Shown here piece by piece: positions 44,577 through 53,924 of a stretch of DNA of 64,000 nucleotides (positions are counted from its first letter, which is position 1; each line of letters begins with the position of its first letter). This DNA is from Pseudomonas karstica. GTDB lineage: Bacteria > Pseudomonadota > Gammaproteobacteria > Pseudomonadales > Pseudomonadaceae. The stretch is taken from positions 1 through 64,000 of the forward strand of contig NZ_WLYI01000032.1 of NCBI RefSeq assembly GCF_009707515.1. Reading direction: 5' to 3'. The notes under the pieces are model-generated. The model was not told the origin of the DNA, made no database searches, and saw only the letters and a list, made by a program, of their open reading frames with translations. The translations under genes and the position numbers were made by a program.

Positions 44577-47500
44577 ATGTCCGATCGTAGCGTTCGTCTG
44601 CAAGCCCTCCACCAAGCTCTCAAGGAACGCATCCTGATCCTGGATGGCGGTATGGGCACGATGATCCAGAGCTACAAACTGGAAGAAGGAGATTACCGTG
44701 GCCAACGCTTCGCTGACTGGCCGAGCGACGTCAAGGGCAACAACGACCTGTTGATCATCACCCGTCCGGACGTGATCGGCGGGATCGAAAAGGCCTACCT
44801 GGATGCCGGCGCCGACATTCTCGAAACCAACACGTTCAACGCCACCCAGGTGTCCCAGGCCGACTACGGCATGCAAGAGCTGGCCTACGAATTGAACGTA
44901 GAGGGTGCCCGCCTGGCGCGTAAGGTCGCTGACGCAAAAACCCTCGAGACCCCGGATCGCCCGCGTTTCGTCGCCGGCGTCCTCGGCCCTACCAGCCGTA
45001 CCTGCTCACTGTCGCCTGACGTGAACAACCCCGGCTACCGCAACGTGACCTTCGATGAACTGGTGGAGAACTACACCGAGGCCACCAAAGGCCTGATCGA
45101 AGGCGGTGCGGACATGATCCTCATCGAAACCATCTTCGACACCCTCAACGCCAAGGCCGCGATCTTCGCCGTGCAGGGCGTGTACGAGGAGTTGGGCGTC
45201 GAATTGCCAATCATGATTTCCGGCACCATCACCGACGCCTCCGGCCGCACCCTGTCGGGCCAGACCACTGAAGCGTTCTGGAACTCCATCAGCCACGCCA
45301 AGCCGATTTCCGTAGGCCTGAACTGTGCCCTTGGGGCCAGTGAACTGCGACCGTACCTGGAAGAGCTGTCGAACAAGGCCAGCACCTACGTTTCCGCCCA
45401 CCCGAACGCCGGCCTGCCCAACGAATTCGGCGAGTACGACGAACTGCCAGCCGAAACCGCCAAGGTCATCGAGGAATTCGCCCAGAGCGGCTTCCTCAAC
45501 ATTGTCGGCGGTTGCTGCGGTACCACACCGGGGCATATCGAAGCCATTGCCAACGCTGTGGCCGGCTATGCCCCGCGCCAGATTCCGGACATTCCCAAGG
45601 CCTGTCGCTTGTCGGGCCTGGAGCCGTTCACCATTGATCGCAGCTCGTTGTTCGTCAACGTCGGCGAGCGGACCAACATCACCGGTTCCGCCAAATTCGC
45701 CCGGCTGATCCGTGAAGACAACTACACCGAAGCCCTGGAAGTCGCCCTGCAACAGGTGGAAGCCGGCGCCCAGGTGATCGACATCAACATGGACGAAGGC
45801 ATGCTCGATTCGAAGAAGGCCATGGTGACCTTCCTCAATCTGATTGCCGGCGAGCCGGACATCTCCCGCGTGCCAATCATGATCGACTCCTCCAAGTGGG
45901 AAGTGATCGAGGCCGGCCTGAAGTGCATCCAGGGCAAGGGCATCGTCAACTCCATCAGTATGAAGGAAGGCGTAGAGCAGTTCATTCACCACGCCAAACT
46001 GTGCAAGCGCTACGGCGCCGCGGTGGTGGTGATGGCGTTCGACGAGTCCGGCCAGGCCGACACCGAGGCGCGTAAAAAGGAAATCTGCAAACGCTCCTAC
46101 GACATCCTGGTCAATGACGTGGGCTTCCCACCGGAAGACATCATTTTCGACCCGAACATCTTTGCCATCGCCACCGGTATCGAAGAGCACAATAACTATG
46201 CCGTCGACTTCATCAACGCCTGTGCCTATATCCGTGACGAACTGCCTTACGCCCTGACCTCGGGCGGCGTGTCCAACGTGTCGTTCTCGTTCCGCGGCAA
46301 CAACCCGGTACGTGAGGCGATCCACTCGGTGTTCCTGCTGTACGCGATCCGCAATGGCCTGACCATGGGTATCGTCAACGCCGGCCAGTTGGAGATCTAC
46401 GACCAGATCCCGGCGGAACTGCGTGACACCGTTGAAGACGTGATCCTCAATCGCACCCCGGAAGGCACCGACGCCCTCCTCGCCATCGCCGACAAATACA
46501 AGGGCGATGGCAGCGTCAAGGAAGCCGAGACCGAGGAATGGCGCGGCTGGCACGTCAACAAGCGCCTGGAACACGCGCTGGTCAAGGGCATCACCACCCA
46601 CATCGTGGAAGACACCGAGGAATCCCGGCAGTCCTTCGCCCGCCCGATCGAGGTGATCGAAGGCCCACTGATGTCTGGCATGAACATCGTCGGCGACCTG
46701 TTCGGCGCCGGCAAAATGTTCCTGCCCCAGGTGGTGAAATCCGCCCGGGTGATGAAACAGGCCGTGGCCCACTTGATTCCGTTTATCGAGCTGGAAAAAG
46801 GCGACAAGCCTGAAGCCAAGGGCAAGATCCTGATGGCTACCGTGAAAGGCGACGTGCATGACATCGGCAAGAACATTGTCGGCGTGGTGCTCGGCTGCAA
46901 CGGCTATGACATCGTCGACTTGGGCGTGATGGTACCGGCAGAGAAGATCCTCCAAGTGGCCAAGGAACAAAAATGCGACATCATCGGCCTGTCCGGCCTG
47001 ATCACCCCATCCCTGGATGAAATGGTCCACGTGGCCCGCGAGATGCAACGCCAGGATTTCCACCTGCCGTTGATGATCGGTGGCGCTACGACGTCCAAGG
47101 CGCACACGGCAGTGAAGATCGAACCCAAGTACAGCAATGACGCTGTGATCTACGTCACCGACGCTTCCCGCGCGGTGGGCGTGGCCACGCAGTTGCTGTC
47201 CAAGGAGCTGAAAGCCGGTTTTGTCGAGAAAACCCGCCTGGAATACATCGACGTACGCGAGCGCACCGCCAACCGCAGCGCCCGTACCGAGCGCTTGAGT
47301 TATCCGGCGGCCATCGCCAAGAAGCCGCAGTTCGATTGGAGCCACTACACGCCGGTCAAGCCGACGTTCACAGGCGCCAAGGTACTGGACAATATCGACC
47401 TCAACGTCCTGGCCGAGTACATCGACTGGACGCCGTTCTTTATCTCTTGGGACCTGGCCGGCAAATTCCCACGCATCCTTGACGATGAAGTCGTCGGTGA

Positions 47501-48287
47501 AGCCGCCACCGCGTTGTACGCCGACGCCCGGGAAATGCTGAAAAAACTGATCGACGAAAAGCTCATCAGTGCCCGCGCCGTGTTTGGCTTCTGGCCGACC
47601 AACCAGGTGCAGGACGATGACCTGGAAGTCTACGGCGACGACGGCCAGCCGCTGGCTCGCCTGCACCACTTGCGCCAACAGATCATCAAGACCGACGGCA
47701 AGCCGAACTTTTCCCTGGCCGACTTCGTGGCCCCCAAGGACAGCGGCGTGGCCGACTACATCGGCGGCTTCATCACCACCGCCGGCATCGGTGCCGAAGA
47801 AGTGGCCAAGGCTTATCAGGACGCAGGGGACGATTACAACTCGATCATGGTCAAGGCCCTGGCCGACCGCCTGGCCGAGGCCTGCGCCGAGTGGCTGCAC
47901 CAGCAGGTTCGCAAGGACTACTGGGGCTACGCCAAAGACGAGCAATTGGACAACGATGCGCTGATCAAGGAGCAATACAGCGGCATCCGCCCTGCCCCCG
48001 GCTACCCGGCGTGCCCGGATCACACCGAGAAAAGCGCGCTGTTCAAGCTCCTGGACCCCGAGGCCAGCGAAATGCAGGCCGGACGCAGCGGCGTGTTCCT
48101 CACCGAGCATTATGCGATGTTCCCGGCGGCAGCAGTCAGTGGCTGGTATTTCGCCCACCCACAGGCGCAGTACTTTGCCGTGGGCAAGGTCGACAAGGAT
48201 CAGGTGACGAGCTACACCGCCCGTAAAGGTCAGGACTTGGCCGTAAGCGAGCGGTGGCTGGCGCCGAACCTGGGTTACGACAACTGA
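44577..48287 (+). CDS. metH: Cobalamin-dependent methionine synthase
   Basis: Transfers a methyl group from 5-methyltetrahydrofolate to homocysteine through methylcobalamin, 1236 residues. The homocysteine domain has [11 protein letters not shown] at the start and zinc ligands in GLNCALGA and [11 protein letters not shown]. The pterin domain has [16 protein letters not shown] (about residue 360). The B12 domain has [19 protein letters not shown] (Asp-x-His-x-x-Gly, about residues 759-764) and the C-terminal activation domain has [15 protein letters not shown]. It makes the organism a B12 user, consistent with the cobalamin genes 4 kb away. No riboswitch was recognised before it. Confidence 0.97.
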   Translation: MSDRSVRLQALHQALKERILILDGGMGTMIQSYKLEEGDYRGQRFADWPSDVKGNNDLLIITRPDVIGGIEKAYLDAGADILETNTFNATQVSQADYGMQELAYELNVEGARLARKVADAKTLETPDRPRFVAGVLGPTSRTCSLSPDVNNPGYRNVTFDELVENYTEATKGLIEGGADMILIETIFDTLNAKAAIFAVQGVYEELGVELPIMISGTITDASGRTLSGQTTEAFWNSISHAKPISVGLNCALGASELRPYLEELSNKASTYVSAHPNAGLPNEFGEYDELPAETAKVIEEFAQSGFLNIVGGCCGTTPGHIEAIANAVAGYAPRQIPDIPKACRLSGLEPFTIDRSSLFVNVGERTNITGSAKFARLIREDNYTEALEVALQQVEAGAQVIDINMDEGMLDSKKAMVTFLNLIAGEPDISRVPIMIDSSKWEVIEAGLKCIQGKGIVNSISMKEGVEQFIHHAKLCKRYGAAVVVMAFDESGQADTEARKKEICKRSYDILVNDVGFPPEDIIFDPNIFAIATGIEEHNNYAVDFINACAYIRDELPYALTSGGVSNVSFSFRGNNPVREAIHSVFLLYAIRNGLTMGIVNAGQLEIYDQIPAELRDTVEDVILNRTPEGTDALLAIADKYKGDGSVKEAETEEWRGWHVNKRLEHALVKGITTHIVEDTEESRQSFARPIEVIEGPLMSGMNIVGDLFGAGKMFLPQVVKSARVMKQAVAHLIPFIELEKGDKPEAKGKILMATVKGDVHDIGKNIVGVVLGCNGYDIVDLGVMVPAEKILQVAKEQKCDIIGLSGLITPSLDEMVHVAREMQRQDFHLPLMIGGATTSKAHTAVKIEPKYSNDAVIYVTDASRAVGVATQLLSKELKAGFVEKTRLEYIDVRERTANRSARTERLSYPAAIAKKPQFDWSHYTPVKPTFTGAKVLDNIDLNVLAEYIDWTPFFISWDLAGKFPRILDDEVVGEAATALYADAREMLKKLIDEKLISARAVFGFWPTNQVQDDDLEVYGDDGQPLARLHHLRQQIIKTDGKPNFSLADFVAPKDSGVADYIGGFITTAGIGAEEVAKAYQDAGDDYNSIMVKALADRLAEACAEWLHQQVRKDYWGYAKDEQLDNDALIKEQYSGIRPAPGYPACPDHTEKSALFKLLDPEASEMQAGRSGVFLTEHYAMFPAAAVSGWYFAHPQAQYFAVGKVDKDQVTSYTARKGQDLAVSERWLAPNLGYDN

Positions 48288-48292
48288 TCCCC

Positions 48293-48394
48293 TTGTAGGA
48301 GCGGGCTTGCCCGCGAAGGACTCAAGGACCCCGCGTGTATTCAGGTAGCACGCATTATCGTTGACGTCCTTAGCGGGCAAGCCCGCACCTACAA
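48293..48394. repeat. REPIN: two inverted REP sequences
   Basis: TGTAGGAGCGGGCTTGCCCGC at the left (quoted to 20: TGTAGGAGCGGGCTTGCCCG) and GCGGGCAAGCCCGCACCTACA at the right are the two oppositely oriented REP sequences typical of Pseudomonas, spaced by about 60 bases that include AGGAC and GTCCT. It lies after the metH stop. Confidence 0.9.
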
Positions 48395-48446
48395 TGAGAG
48401 GAGAAGTTGACTATGCTGTCCTCACACACCTTGTAGTGAGGGATGC

Positions 48447-48665
48447 ATGGACGATCCAGCCGACAACAAGCCGCCAACCTTCTGGCAAATGCTTCACAGC
48501 GTGGTGGCTGCCGCCTTTGGCGTGCAAAGCGGCAAGAACCGCGCCCGCGACTTCACCCACGGCAAGCCCAGCCATTTTGTGATCCTGGGCATCCTGTTCA
48601 CGGCGGTGTTCGCGCTAACGCTGTTTGGCATCGTCAAGCTGGTGTTGCACCTGGCGGGGGTGTAG
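48447..48665 (+). CDS. DUF2970 family small membrane protein
   Basis: A 72-residue DUF2970 protein with one membrane helix (HFVILGILFTAVFALTLFGIVKLVL, about residues 43-67) and an N-terminal motif FWQMLHSVVAAAFGVQSGKNRARDF that defines the family. The function is unknown. The start at ATG 48447 is preceded by GAGGG. A hairpin terminator follows. Confidence 0.88.
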   Translation: MDDPADNKPPTFWQMLHSVVAAAFGVQSGKNRARDFTHGKPSHFVILGILFTAVFALTLFGIVKLVLHLAGV

Positions 48666-48677
48666 CCCATGCAGGAT

Positions 48678-48706
48678 GAGGGAGCAGCCCCGCGGCTCCC
48701 TCATTT
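48678..48706 (+). terminator. Hairpin terminator after the DUF2970 gene
   Basis: GAGGGAGC (48678-48685) and GCTCCCTC (48695-48702) pair around a 9-base loop, followed by ATTT. A weak T tail makes this a probable terminator. Confidence 0.55.
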
Positions 48707-48733
48707 GCCTTACCTCAAGATCTCACCCTCGTC

Positions 48734-48847
48734 CTACTGATGACTGACCCAGAACACAGCGGTTGAAACCACCAGGATAATCAGGAAAAGAATCGCCCAC
48801 GCGTCCACGGCACTGTCGCTTTTGCGGGCTTTGGTTGGATTGCTCAT
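48734..48847 (-). CDS. Small single-span membrane protein, 37 aa
   Basis: A 37-residue protein, MSNPTKARKSDSAVDAWAIL followed by a hydrophobic helix (LFLIILVVSTAVFWVS) and HQ. AGAGGCG precedes ATG 48847 at a suitable distance. It has the composition of a genuine small membrane protein and is below the size that many gene finders report; a longer frame to 49009 is not convincing. It faces the DUF2970 gene. Function unknown. Confidence 0.65.
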   Translation of the reverse strand: MSNPTKARKSDSAVDAWAILFLIILVVSTAVFWVSHQ

Positions 48848-49080
48848 CGCATCGCCTCTTGTCGGTTTTATAGGTGATTGCATCAAGACTCGACCACAGT
48901 AAAGTCCATGATTGCCCGCATGACAAATGTGGGTAATACGATAACCAGTCTCATTAGTCGATTTGGTTCTTTGCATATACTCAAACATCACTTTTGCGCA
49001 TAAACGCAAACTGGTATCGTGCGCCGGCTCCGTTGGGAGTGCGCGGCCGTGCGCGCAGATTTGCCGAGAACAGGACCTAT

Positions 49081-50739
49081 ATGTACGTATACGACGAATA
49101 CGATCAGCGCATCATCGAGGACCGCGTCAAGCAGTTCCGTGATCAGACCCGACGCTATCTGGCAGGTGAACTGAGCGAAGAAGAGTTCCGCCCTCTGCGC
49201 CTGCAAAATGGCCTTTATATTCAGCGCTTTGCGCCGATGCTCCGGGTGGCCGTGCCCTATGGCCAACTGACCTCGCGCCAGACGCGAATGATGGCCAGGA
49301 TTGCCCGCGACTTCGACAAGGGCTACGCCCACATCAGCACCCGCCAGAATGTTCAGTTCAACTGGCCGGCCCTGGAAGACGTGCCGGACATCCTGGCTGA
49401 ATTGGCCACCGTGCAGATGCACGCGATTCAGACCAGTGGTAACTGCCTGCGTAACGTCACCACCGACCAGTTCGCCGGTGTTGCCGCCGATGAGCTGATC
49501 GACCCGCGCCCCTGGTGTGAAATCGTGCGTCAATGGACGACGTTCCACCCCGAGTTCGCTTACCTGCCACGCAAGTTCAAGATCGCCATCAATGGCTCGA
49601 CCTCGGACCGTGCGGCAATTGAAGTCCACGATATCGGCCTGGAGCCGGTGCATAACGCCGCAGGCGAACTGGGCTTTCGTGTACTCGTAGGTGGCGGCCT
49701 GGGGCGTACCCCGGTGGTCGGCGCCTTTATCAATGAGTTCCTGCCGTGGCAGGACCTGTTGAGCTACCTCGACGCCATCCTGCGTGTGTACAACCGCTAT
49801 GGTCGTCGTGACAACAAGTACAAGGCGCGGATCAAGATCCTGGTCAAGGCCCTCACCCCCGAGGTCTTCGCCCAAAAAGTCGACGCCGAGATGGAACACC
49901 TGCGCGGCGGCCAAACCACGCTGACCGAAGCCGAAGTGCACCGTGTCGCCAAGCACTTCGTCGATCCGGACTACAAGGCCCTGAGCAAGCTGGACGCCGA
50001 ACTCGCCGAGCTCGACCAACAGCACCCGGGTTTCGCCCGCTGGCGTGTGCGCAATACCCTAGCCCACAAGAAACCGGGTTATGTTGCCGTGACCCTGTCG
50101 CTCAAACCTACCGGTGTGGCGCCGGGTGATGTCACTGACAAACAACTGGACGGCATCGCCGACCTGGCCGAGCGTTACAGCTTCGGCCAGTTGCGTACCT
50201 CCCACGAGCAGAACATTATCCTGGCGGACGTCGAGCAAGCCCAACTGTTCACCCTGTGGGGCGAACTGCGCGAACAAGGTTTCGCCACGCCAAACATTGG
50301 CCTGTTGACCGACATCATCTGCTGCCCGGGTGGCGATTTCTGTTCCCTGGCCAACGCCAAGTCGATCCCGATTGCCGAATCGATCCAGCGCCGCTTCGAC
50401 GACCTGGACTACCTGTTCGACATCGGCGAACTGGACCTGAACATCTCCGGCTGCATGAACGCCTGTGGTCATCACCACGTTGGCCATATCGGCATTCTTG
50501 GGGTGGACAAGAAAGGCCAAGAATTCTATCAAGTGTCCCTGGGCGGCAGCGCCAGCCGCGACGCGAGCCTGGGCAAGATCCTCGGCCCGTCCTTCGCCCA
50601 GGAAGCCATGCCGGAGGTGATCGGTAAGTTGATCGACGTCTACGTTGAACAGCGCACCGAAGATGAGCGTTTCATCGACACCTACCAGCGCATCGGCATC
50701 GACCTGTTCAAGGAGCGTGTCTATGCAGCGAATCATTAA
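49081..50739 (+). CDS. cysI: Sulfite reductase hemoprotein subunit (nitrite/sulfite reductase)
   Basis: Reduces sulfite to sulfide in assimilatory sulfur metabolism, 552 residues, the length of Pseudomonas CysI. Two ferredoxin-like half-domains precede siroheme/4Fe-4S sites. The cluster ligands are in CCPGGDFCSLANAKS (C-x5-C, about residues 415-421) and SGCMNACGHHHVGHIG (C-x3-C, about 455-459). The start MYVYDEYDQRIIEDRVKQFRDQ at ATG 49081 is the family N-terminus with AGGACC upstream; the longer frame from 48994 is not. DUF934 overlaps its 3' end. Confidence 0.95.
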   Translation: MYVYDEYDQRIIEDRVKQFRDQTRRYLAGELSEEEFRPLRLQNGLYIQRFAPMLRVAVPYGQLTSRQTRMMARIARDFDKGYAHISTRQNVQFNWPALEDVPDILAELATVQMHAIQTSGNCLRNVTTDQFAGVAADELIDPRPWCEIVRQWTTFHPEFAYLPRKFKIAINGSTSDRAAIEVHDIGLEPVHNAAGELGFRVLVGGGLGRTPVVGAFINEFLPWQDLLSYLDAILRVYNRYGRRDNKYKARIKILVKALTPEVFAQKVDAEMEHLRGGQTTLTEAEVHRVAKHFVDPDYKALSKLDAELAELDQQHPGFARWRVRNTLAHKKPGYVAVTLSLKPTGVAPGDVTDKQLDGIADLAERYSFGQLRTSHEQNIILADVEQAQLFTLWGELREQGFATPNIGLLTDIICCPGGDFCSLANAKSIPIAESIQRRFDDLDYLFDIGELDLNISGCMNACGHHHVGHIGILGVDKKGQEFYQVSLGGSASRDASLGKILGPSFAQEAMPEVIGKLIDVYVEQRTEDERFIDTYQRIGIDLFKERVYAANH

Positions 50740-51217
50740 ACACAACGAGGTCATCGACGAAACCTGGCACCTGCTGCCCAAGGACGCGAGCTTCGATGGC
50801 ATTTCCAACTGCGACGACCTGATCGTGCCACTGGCCTTGTGGCGCGACCACGCTCACGCCCTCAAGGCCCGCGACGGTGGCTTGGGGGTGTGGCTGGACG
50901 CCGATGAAGAAGCCGAAGAAATCGGTGACTTTGTTGAGCACTTCCAGGTTATCGCCCTGAACTTCCCGGCCTTTACCGACGGCCGCAACTACTCCAACGC
51001 CCGCCTGTTGCGTGACCGTTACGGTTACAAGGGTGAATTGCGGGCCATTGGCGATGTATTGCGCGACCAGTTGTTCTACCTGCGCCGCTGCGGGTTCGAT
51101 GCCTACGCCTTGCGCGCCGACAAAGACCCCTATGAAGCCCTGGAAAGCCTCAAGGATTTCTCGGTGACCTACCAGGCAGCAACCGACGAGCCGTTGCCAC
51201 TGTTCCGCCGACGCTGA
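50723..51217 (+). CDS. DUF934 family protein, sulfite-reduction accessory
   Basis: A 164-residue DUF934 protein that commonly follows cysI in proteobacteria, thought to assist sulfite reduction although its biochemical role is unknown. Motifs seen are DLIVPLALWRDHAHALKARDGGLGVWLDADEEAEEIGDFVEHF and FPAFTDGRNYSNARLLRDRYGYKGELRAIGDVLRDQLFYLRRCGFDAY, typical of the family. It starts inside cysI (ATG 50723, before the cysI stop at 50739), so it is translationally coupled. A strong terminator follows at 51241. Confidence 0.92.
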   Translation: MQRIIKHNEVIDETWHLLPKDASFDGISNCDDLIVPLALWRDHAHALKARDGGLGVWLDADEEAEEIGDFVEHFQVIALNFPAFTDGRNYSNARLLRDRYGYKGELRAIGDVLRDQLFYLRRCGFDAYALRADKDPYEALESLKDFSVTYQAATDEPLPLFRRR

Positions 51218-51240
51218 GACTGAGGTTGAGCGGCAAATGA

Positions 51241-51277
51241 AAGCCCCGACATCTGGTTCACAGAGTCGGGGCTTTTT
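51241..51277 (+). terminator. Terminator after the cysI-DUF934 operon
   Basis: AAGCCCCGAC (51241-51250) pairs with GTCGGGGCTT (51265-51274) around a 14-base loop, followed by TTT. A perfect 10-bp stem with a T tail. Confidence 0.85.
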
Positions 51278-51330
51278 CATGGGGCACTGATCAGGCTGTG
51301 CAGAAGCCGGGGCACGTCAGTGCGTGGACA

Positions 51331-51888
51331 TTACGCCTTCTGCTTTTCCACCCACTTGCCATACGCATCGATAAACGCCTGCAAGAACGTCCGGGTTCTT
51401 TGTGACACCTTGCCCGACTCATCAAATGCGCTGCCGGCGTTACCCAGGTAAGCTTCCGGCTGCTGCATGCACGGTACATCGAGAAATACCAGGGACTGGC
51501 GCAACTGGTGATTCGCGCCAAAACCGCCGATAGCGCCAGGGGACACACTGATCACCGCACCCGGCTTGCCACCCCAGACACTCTGGCCATACGGGCGGGA
51601 ACCTACGTCAATCGCGTTCTTCAACGCAGCGGGCATGGAGCGGTTGTATTCGGGAGTCACGAACAACACCGCGTCGGATGAACCCACATGCTGACGGAAA
51701 GTACTGTAGGCTGCCGGCGGGACAGGGCCGTCGAGGTCTTCGTTGTAGAGCGGCAAATCGCCGATTTCGACAATGTTCAACTTGAGATTGGCAGGCGCCA
51801 ACTCGGCCAATGCCAAGGCAACCTTGCGGTTGATCGACTCTTTTCTCAAGCTGCCGACCAGGACGGCGACCGTGTAGACCTTGCTCAT
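51331..51888 (-). CDS. NADPH-dependent FMN reductase
   Basis: A flavodoxin-fold FMN reductase of 185 residues, of the ChrR/YieF-like quinone or chromate reductase group. The FMN-binding loop is VLVGSLRKESINRKVA (about residues 9-24) and the second loop is LFVTPEYNRSMPAALKNAIDVGSRP (about 77-101). These enzymes reduce quinones or metals to protect against oxidative stress. The ATG 51888 was used because the upstream frame (to 51912) gives only a short extension. It is isolated from the rest, with convergent neighbours. Confidence 0.88.
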   Translation of the reverse strand: MSKVYTVAVLVGSLRKESINRKVALALAELAPANLKLNIVEIGDLPLYNEDLDGPVPPAAYSTFRQHVGSSDAVLFVTPEYNRSMPAALKNAIDVGSRPYGQSVWGGKPGAVISVSPGAIGGFGANHQLRQSLVFLDVPCMQQPEAYLGNAGSAFDESGKVSQRTRTFLQAFIDAYGKWVEKQKA

Positions 51889-52115
51889 TGGGATTTCCTG
51901 ACTTCTAACCAAAGGAGCTTGTAGTTATAGAGTTTTCGCGGCCCTGCCGCCAACAGGTTTTTACAACACCCATGGCATTCAAGGTATGCCATGCAGCGTA
52001 AGCAACATCTGAAAAAGTCAACGAATAGTATTTTTTTTGCGTAGGCAAACTACCCCGCTCCATGACGGTCTACAGCACCGCAAATTGAGTGTTTATCCCC
52101 AGAGGTTTTAAACAG

Positions 52116-52352
52116 ATGGCAGCAGTACTTGTCGGACAGTTCCATGCCAGAGATGCGGAAGGCCGCATTTATTCCGTGCATGAGTTCCAGGAATCCAACC
52201 CGGCGCAAAGCGACCTGGCTGGATCGGCGCCTACCACCACTTACAAGTTGGCCATTGGCGACCGCGTAGAAAAAATGGACGGCGACGAGTTCCGGTTGAT
52301 TCAGTCAGGGACCATTATCGTCCGCGAATCGCAAACATCCTACGCGTCATAA
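52116..52352 (+). CDS. Conserved hypothetical protein, 78 aa
   Basis: A 78-residue soluble protein beginning MAAVLVGQFHARDAEGRIYS, with central VHEFQESNPAQSDLAGSAPTT and a C-terminal segment VEKMDGDEFRLIQSGTIIVRE. The beta-rich pattern suggests a small domain. ATG 52116 is preceded by AGAGG. No family is recognised. The first nine residues of a longer frame from 52089 are unlikely to be part of it. It lies 88 bases before the LysR regulator on the same strand. Confidence 0.68.
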   Translation: MAAVLVGQFHARDAEGRIYSVHEFQESNPAQSDLAGSAPTTTYKLAIGDRVEKMDGDEFRLIQSGTIIVRESQTSYAS

Positions 52353-52440
52353 CCTTATGCTCCAGGCAGACGTCATATGGACGGACTTGGGTTAGGATTC
52401 AAGTGTTGAATCTTTTACCCGCTGAACATGGACTTCACAC

Positions 52441-53334
52441 ATGCGTCTACGTCATATCGAAGTGATTCAGGCCATCTTGCAGACCGGTCATCTCGGCACC
52501 GCTGCCGAGTGGCTGCAACTGTCGGTGGCTGATGTTGACACTACCCTCAAGGATGCTGAGCAACAGCTGGGGTTCATGCTGTTCGCCAGCGTCCGGGGAA
52601 GGCTGCAAGCCACCCGCGAAACCCTCGAACTGCAAGGCCAAATCGCTCATCTTTATGAAGCCCTGGAGCCGGTGCAACGCCTGGCCAGCAGCTTGAAACA
52701 TCATCACGCCCCACCCCTTCGCACGCTTTGCACAGCGCCGCTGGCCAATCAACTGTTGCCGCAAAGCATGGCCCTGCTGCGCCGTCGTTTCCAGGACACG
52801 CCATGCAACCTGTCGAGCCAGCCAACCCGTGAGATCGTCAAAAGCCTGCTGTTGCACGAAGCCGATCTGGGCCTGAGCCTGCACGACCCCGAACACCCAC
52901 AAATCCACAGCGCCGCGCTGGCCCAGGGCAAGCTGCAACTGCTGGCACCCCATGGCTGGCTCAAGCCTCGGCAGAAATATATCGCGCTGCAAGAGTTGGC
53001 CGGGCAATCAATGATTGGCCTGGAAGGCCAGGACCCATTGAGCAGCCTGCTGGACAGCAAGTTGCAGGCCCTGCGCCCACTGCCGGTGATTCAGACACGC
53101 GTGCAGACCTATCAGATGATGCGCAGCATGGTGGAGGCCGGGGAAGGCCTGGCGATTGTCGACCCGTTCACAGCCACGGGCGCACGGGAGGCCGGGCTGG
53201 ATGCCTGCCCCTTATCACCACCGATCCTGGTGACGTTGTATGCGTTGACGCTGAAGGGAGGCACGACCTCCCCTGCCTTGAATGCCTTGCTGGAGATTGT
53301 CACGGAAAAAGCCGAAAACCTGCTGACTCTCTGA
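52441..53334 (+). CDS. LysR family transcriptional regulator
   Basis: A LysR-type regulator of 297 residues. The N-terminal helix-turn-helix is MRLRHIEVIQAILQTGHLGTAAEWLQLSVADVDTTLKDAEQQLGFMLFASVRGRLQATRE (quoted in part: RHIEVIQAILQTGHLGTAA). The first helix is divergent from many LysR proteins. The effector domain follows at about residues 90-290, with GLEGQDPLSSLLDS and MVEAGEGLAIVDPF. The target is unknown; it converges with an acetyltransferase gene with no gap (stop at 53334, next end at 53335). Confidence 0.85.
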   Translation: MRLRHIEVIQAILQTGHLGTAAEWLQLSVADVDTTLKDAEQQLGFMLFASVRGRLQATRETLELQGQIAHLYEALEPVQRLASSLKHHHAPPLRTLCTAPLANQLLPQSMALLRRRFQDTPCNLSSQPTREIVKSLLLHEADLGLSLHDPEHPQIHSAALAQGKLQLLAPHGWLKPRQKYIALQELAGQSMIGLEGQDPLSSLLDSKLQALRPLPVIQTRVQTYQMMRSMVEAGEGLAIVDPFTATGAREAGLDACPLSPPILVTLYALTLKGGTTSPALNALLEIVTEKAENLLTL

Positions 53335-53916
53335 TCAGGCCGCTTCCAGCTCAGACTTGAACAGCCGATACCAAAAGATCGCCACTTCCCTGGTCTGCGG
53401 ATCAATCCCACGATAGCGCAAGTGATCAATCCCCCCCATCACATACCCGCAACGCTCATACAAGCGACACGCGCCGAGGTTGTTGTTCTGGGTCTCCAGC
53501 ATGATGCCCGGCAGGTTTTTCTTGCGACTCCAGAACTGCGCCACATCCAGCAGCGCCTTGGCCACGCCATGGCGACGCGCGGGCAACACCACTGCCAACT
53601 CATCCACATGGGCAAAACCGTTCCAGTTGGTGCTGACCACGACATGCCCCACAGGCCGGTCATCCAGGTAGGCCATAAACACCGCACTGTCGACCGCGCC
53701 CCGGTAACTGGCGAACTCTTGCGGGTCGATGCCATAGCACTTGCGATACGGCAAGACCTGCTCGAGTGCCCACTGTTCGACCTGCGCGCCCATCTGCGGC
53801 ACACCGTAGGCGCTGACTTCAAAGCTGAAATCATTGCCCCACACGTAAGCTTCAAACCCCTCGTCGGCGACTCGCACACTGAGCCCCGGGTACTTCGGAT
53901 TCATCACAACTTGCAT
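53335..53916 (-). CDS. GNAT family N-acetyltransferase
   Basis: A 193-residue acetyltransferase. HVDELAVVLPARRHGVAKALLDVAQFW (about residues 103-129) is the acetyl-CoA site, here with R-R-H-G-V-A in place of the usual Q/R-G-x-G-x-G/A. It is followed by IMLETQNNNLGACRLYERCGYVMGG. The substrate is unknown. ATG 53916 was preferred over 53955, which would overlap ldcA. It begins 8 bases after the ldcA stop, so it is probably cotranscribed with the decarboxylase; whether it acts on cadaverine or a related amine is speculation. Confidence 0.82.
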   Translation of the reverse strand: MQVVMNPKYPGLSVRVADEGFEAYVWGNDFSFEVSAYGVPQMGAQVEQWALEQVLPYRKCYGIDPQEFASYRGAVDSAVFMAYLDDRPVGHVVVSTNWNGFAHVDELAVVLPARRHGVAKALLDVAQFWSRKKNLPGIMLETQNNNLGACRLYERCGYVMGGIDHLRYRGIDPQTREVAIFWYRLFKSELEAA

Positions 53917-53924
53917 AGCTATCC

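Noticed and set aside
45006-48380. A 1124-codon open frame antisense to metH
   Set aside because: A shadow frame: metH on the other strand has full family motifs, and the antisense frame has no domain and no ribosome site. High GC gives long antisense frames.
48994-49080. N-terminal extension of CysI
   Set aside because: The family N-terminus is at ATG 49081 with a ribosome site; the upstream codons show no resemblance.
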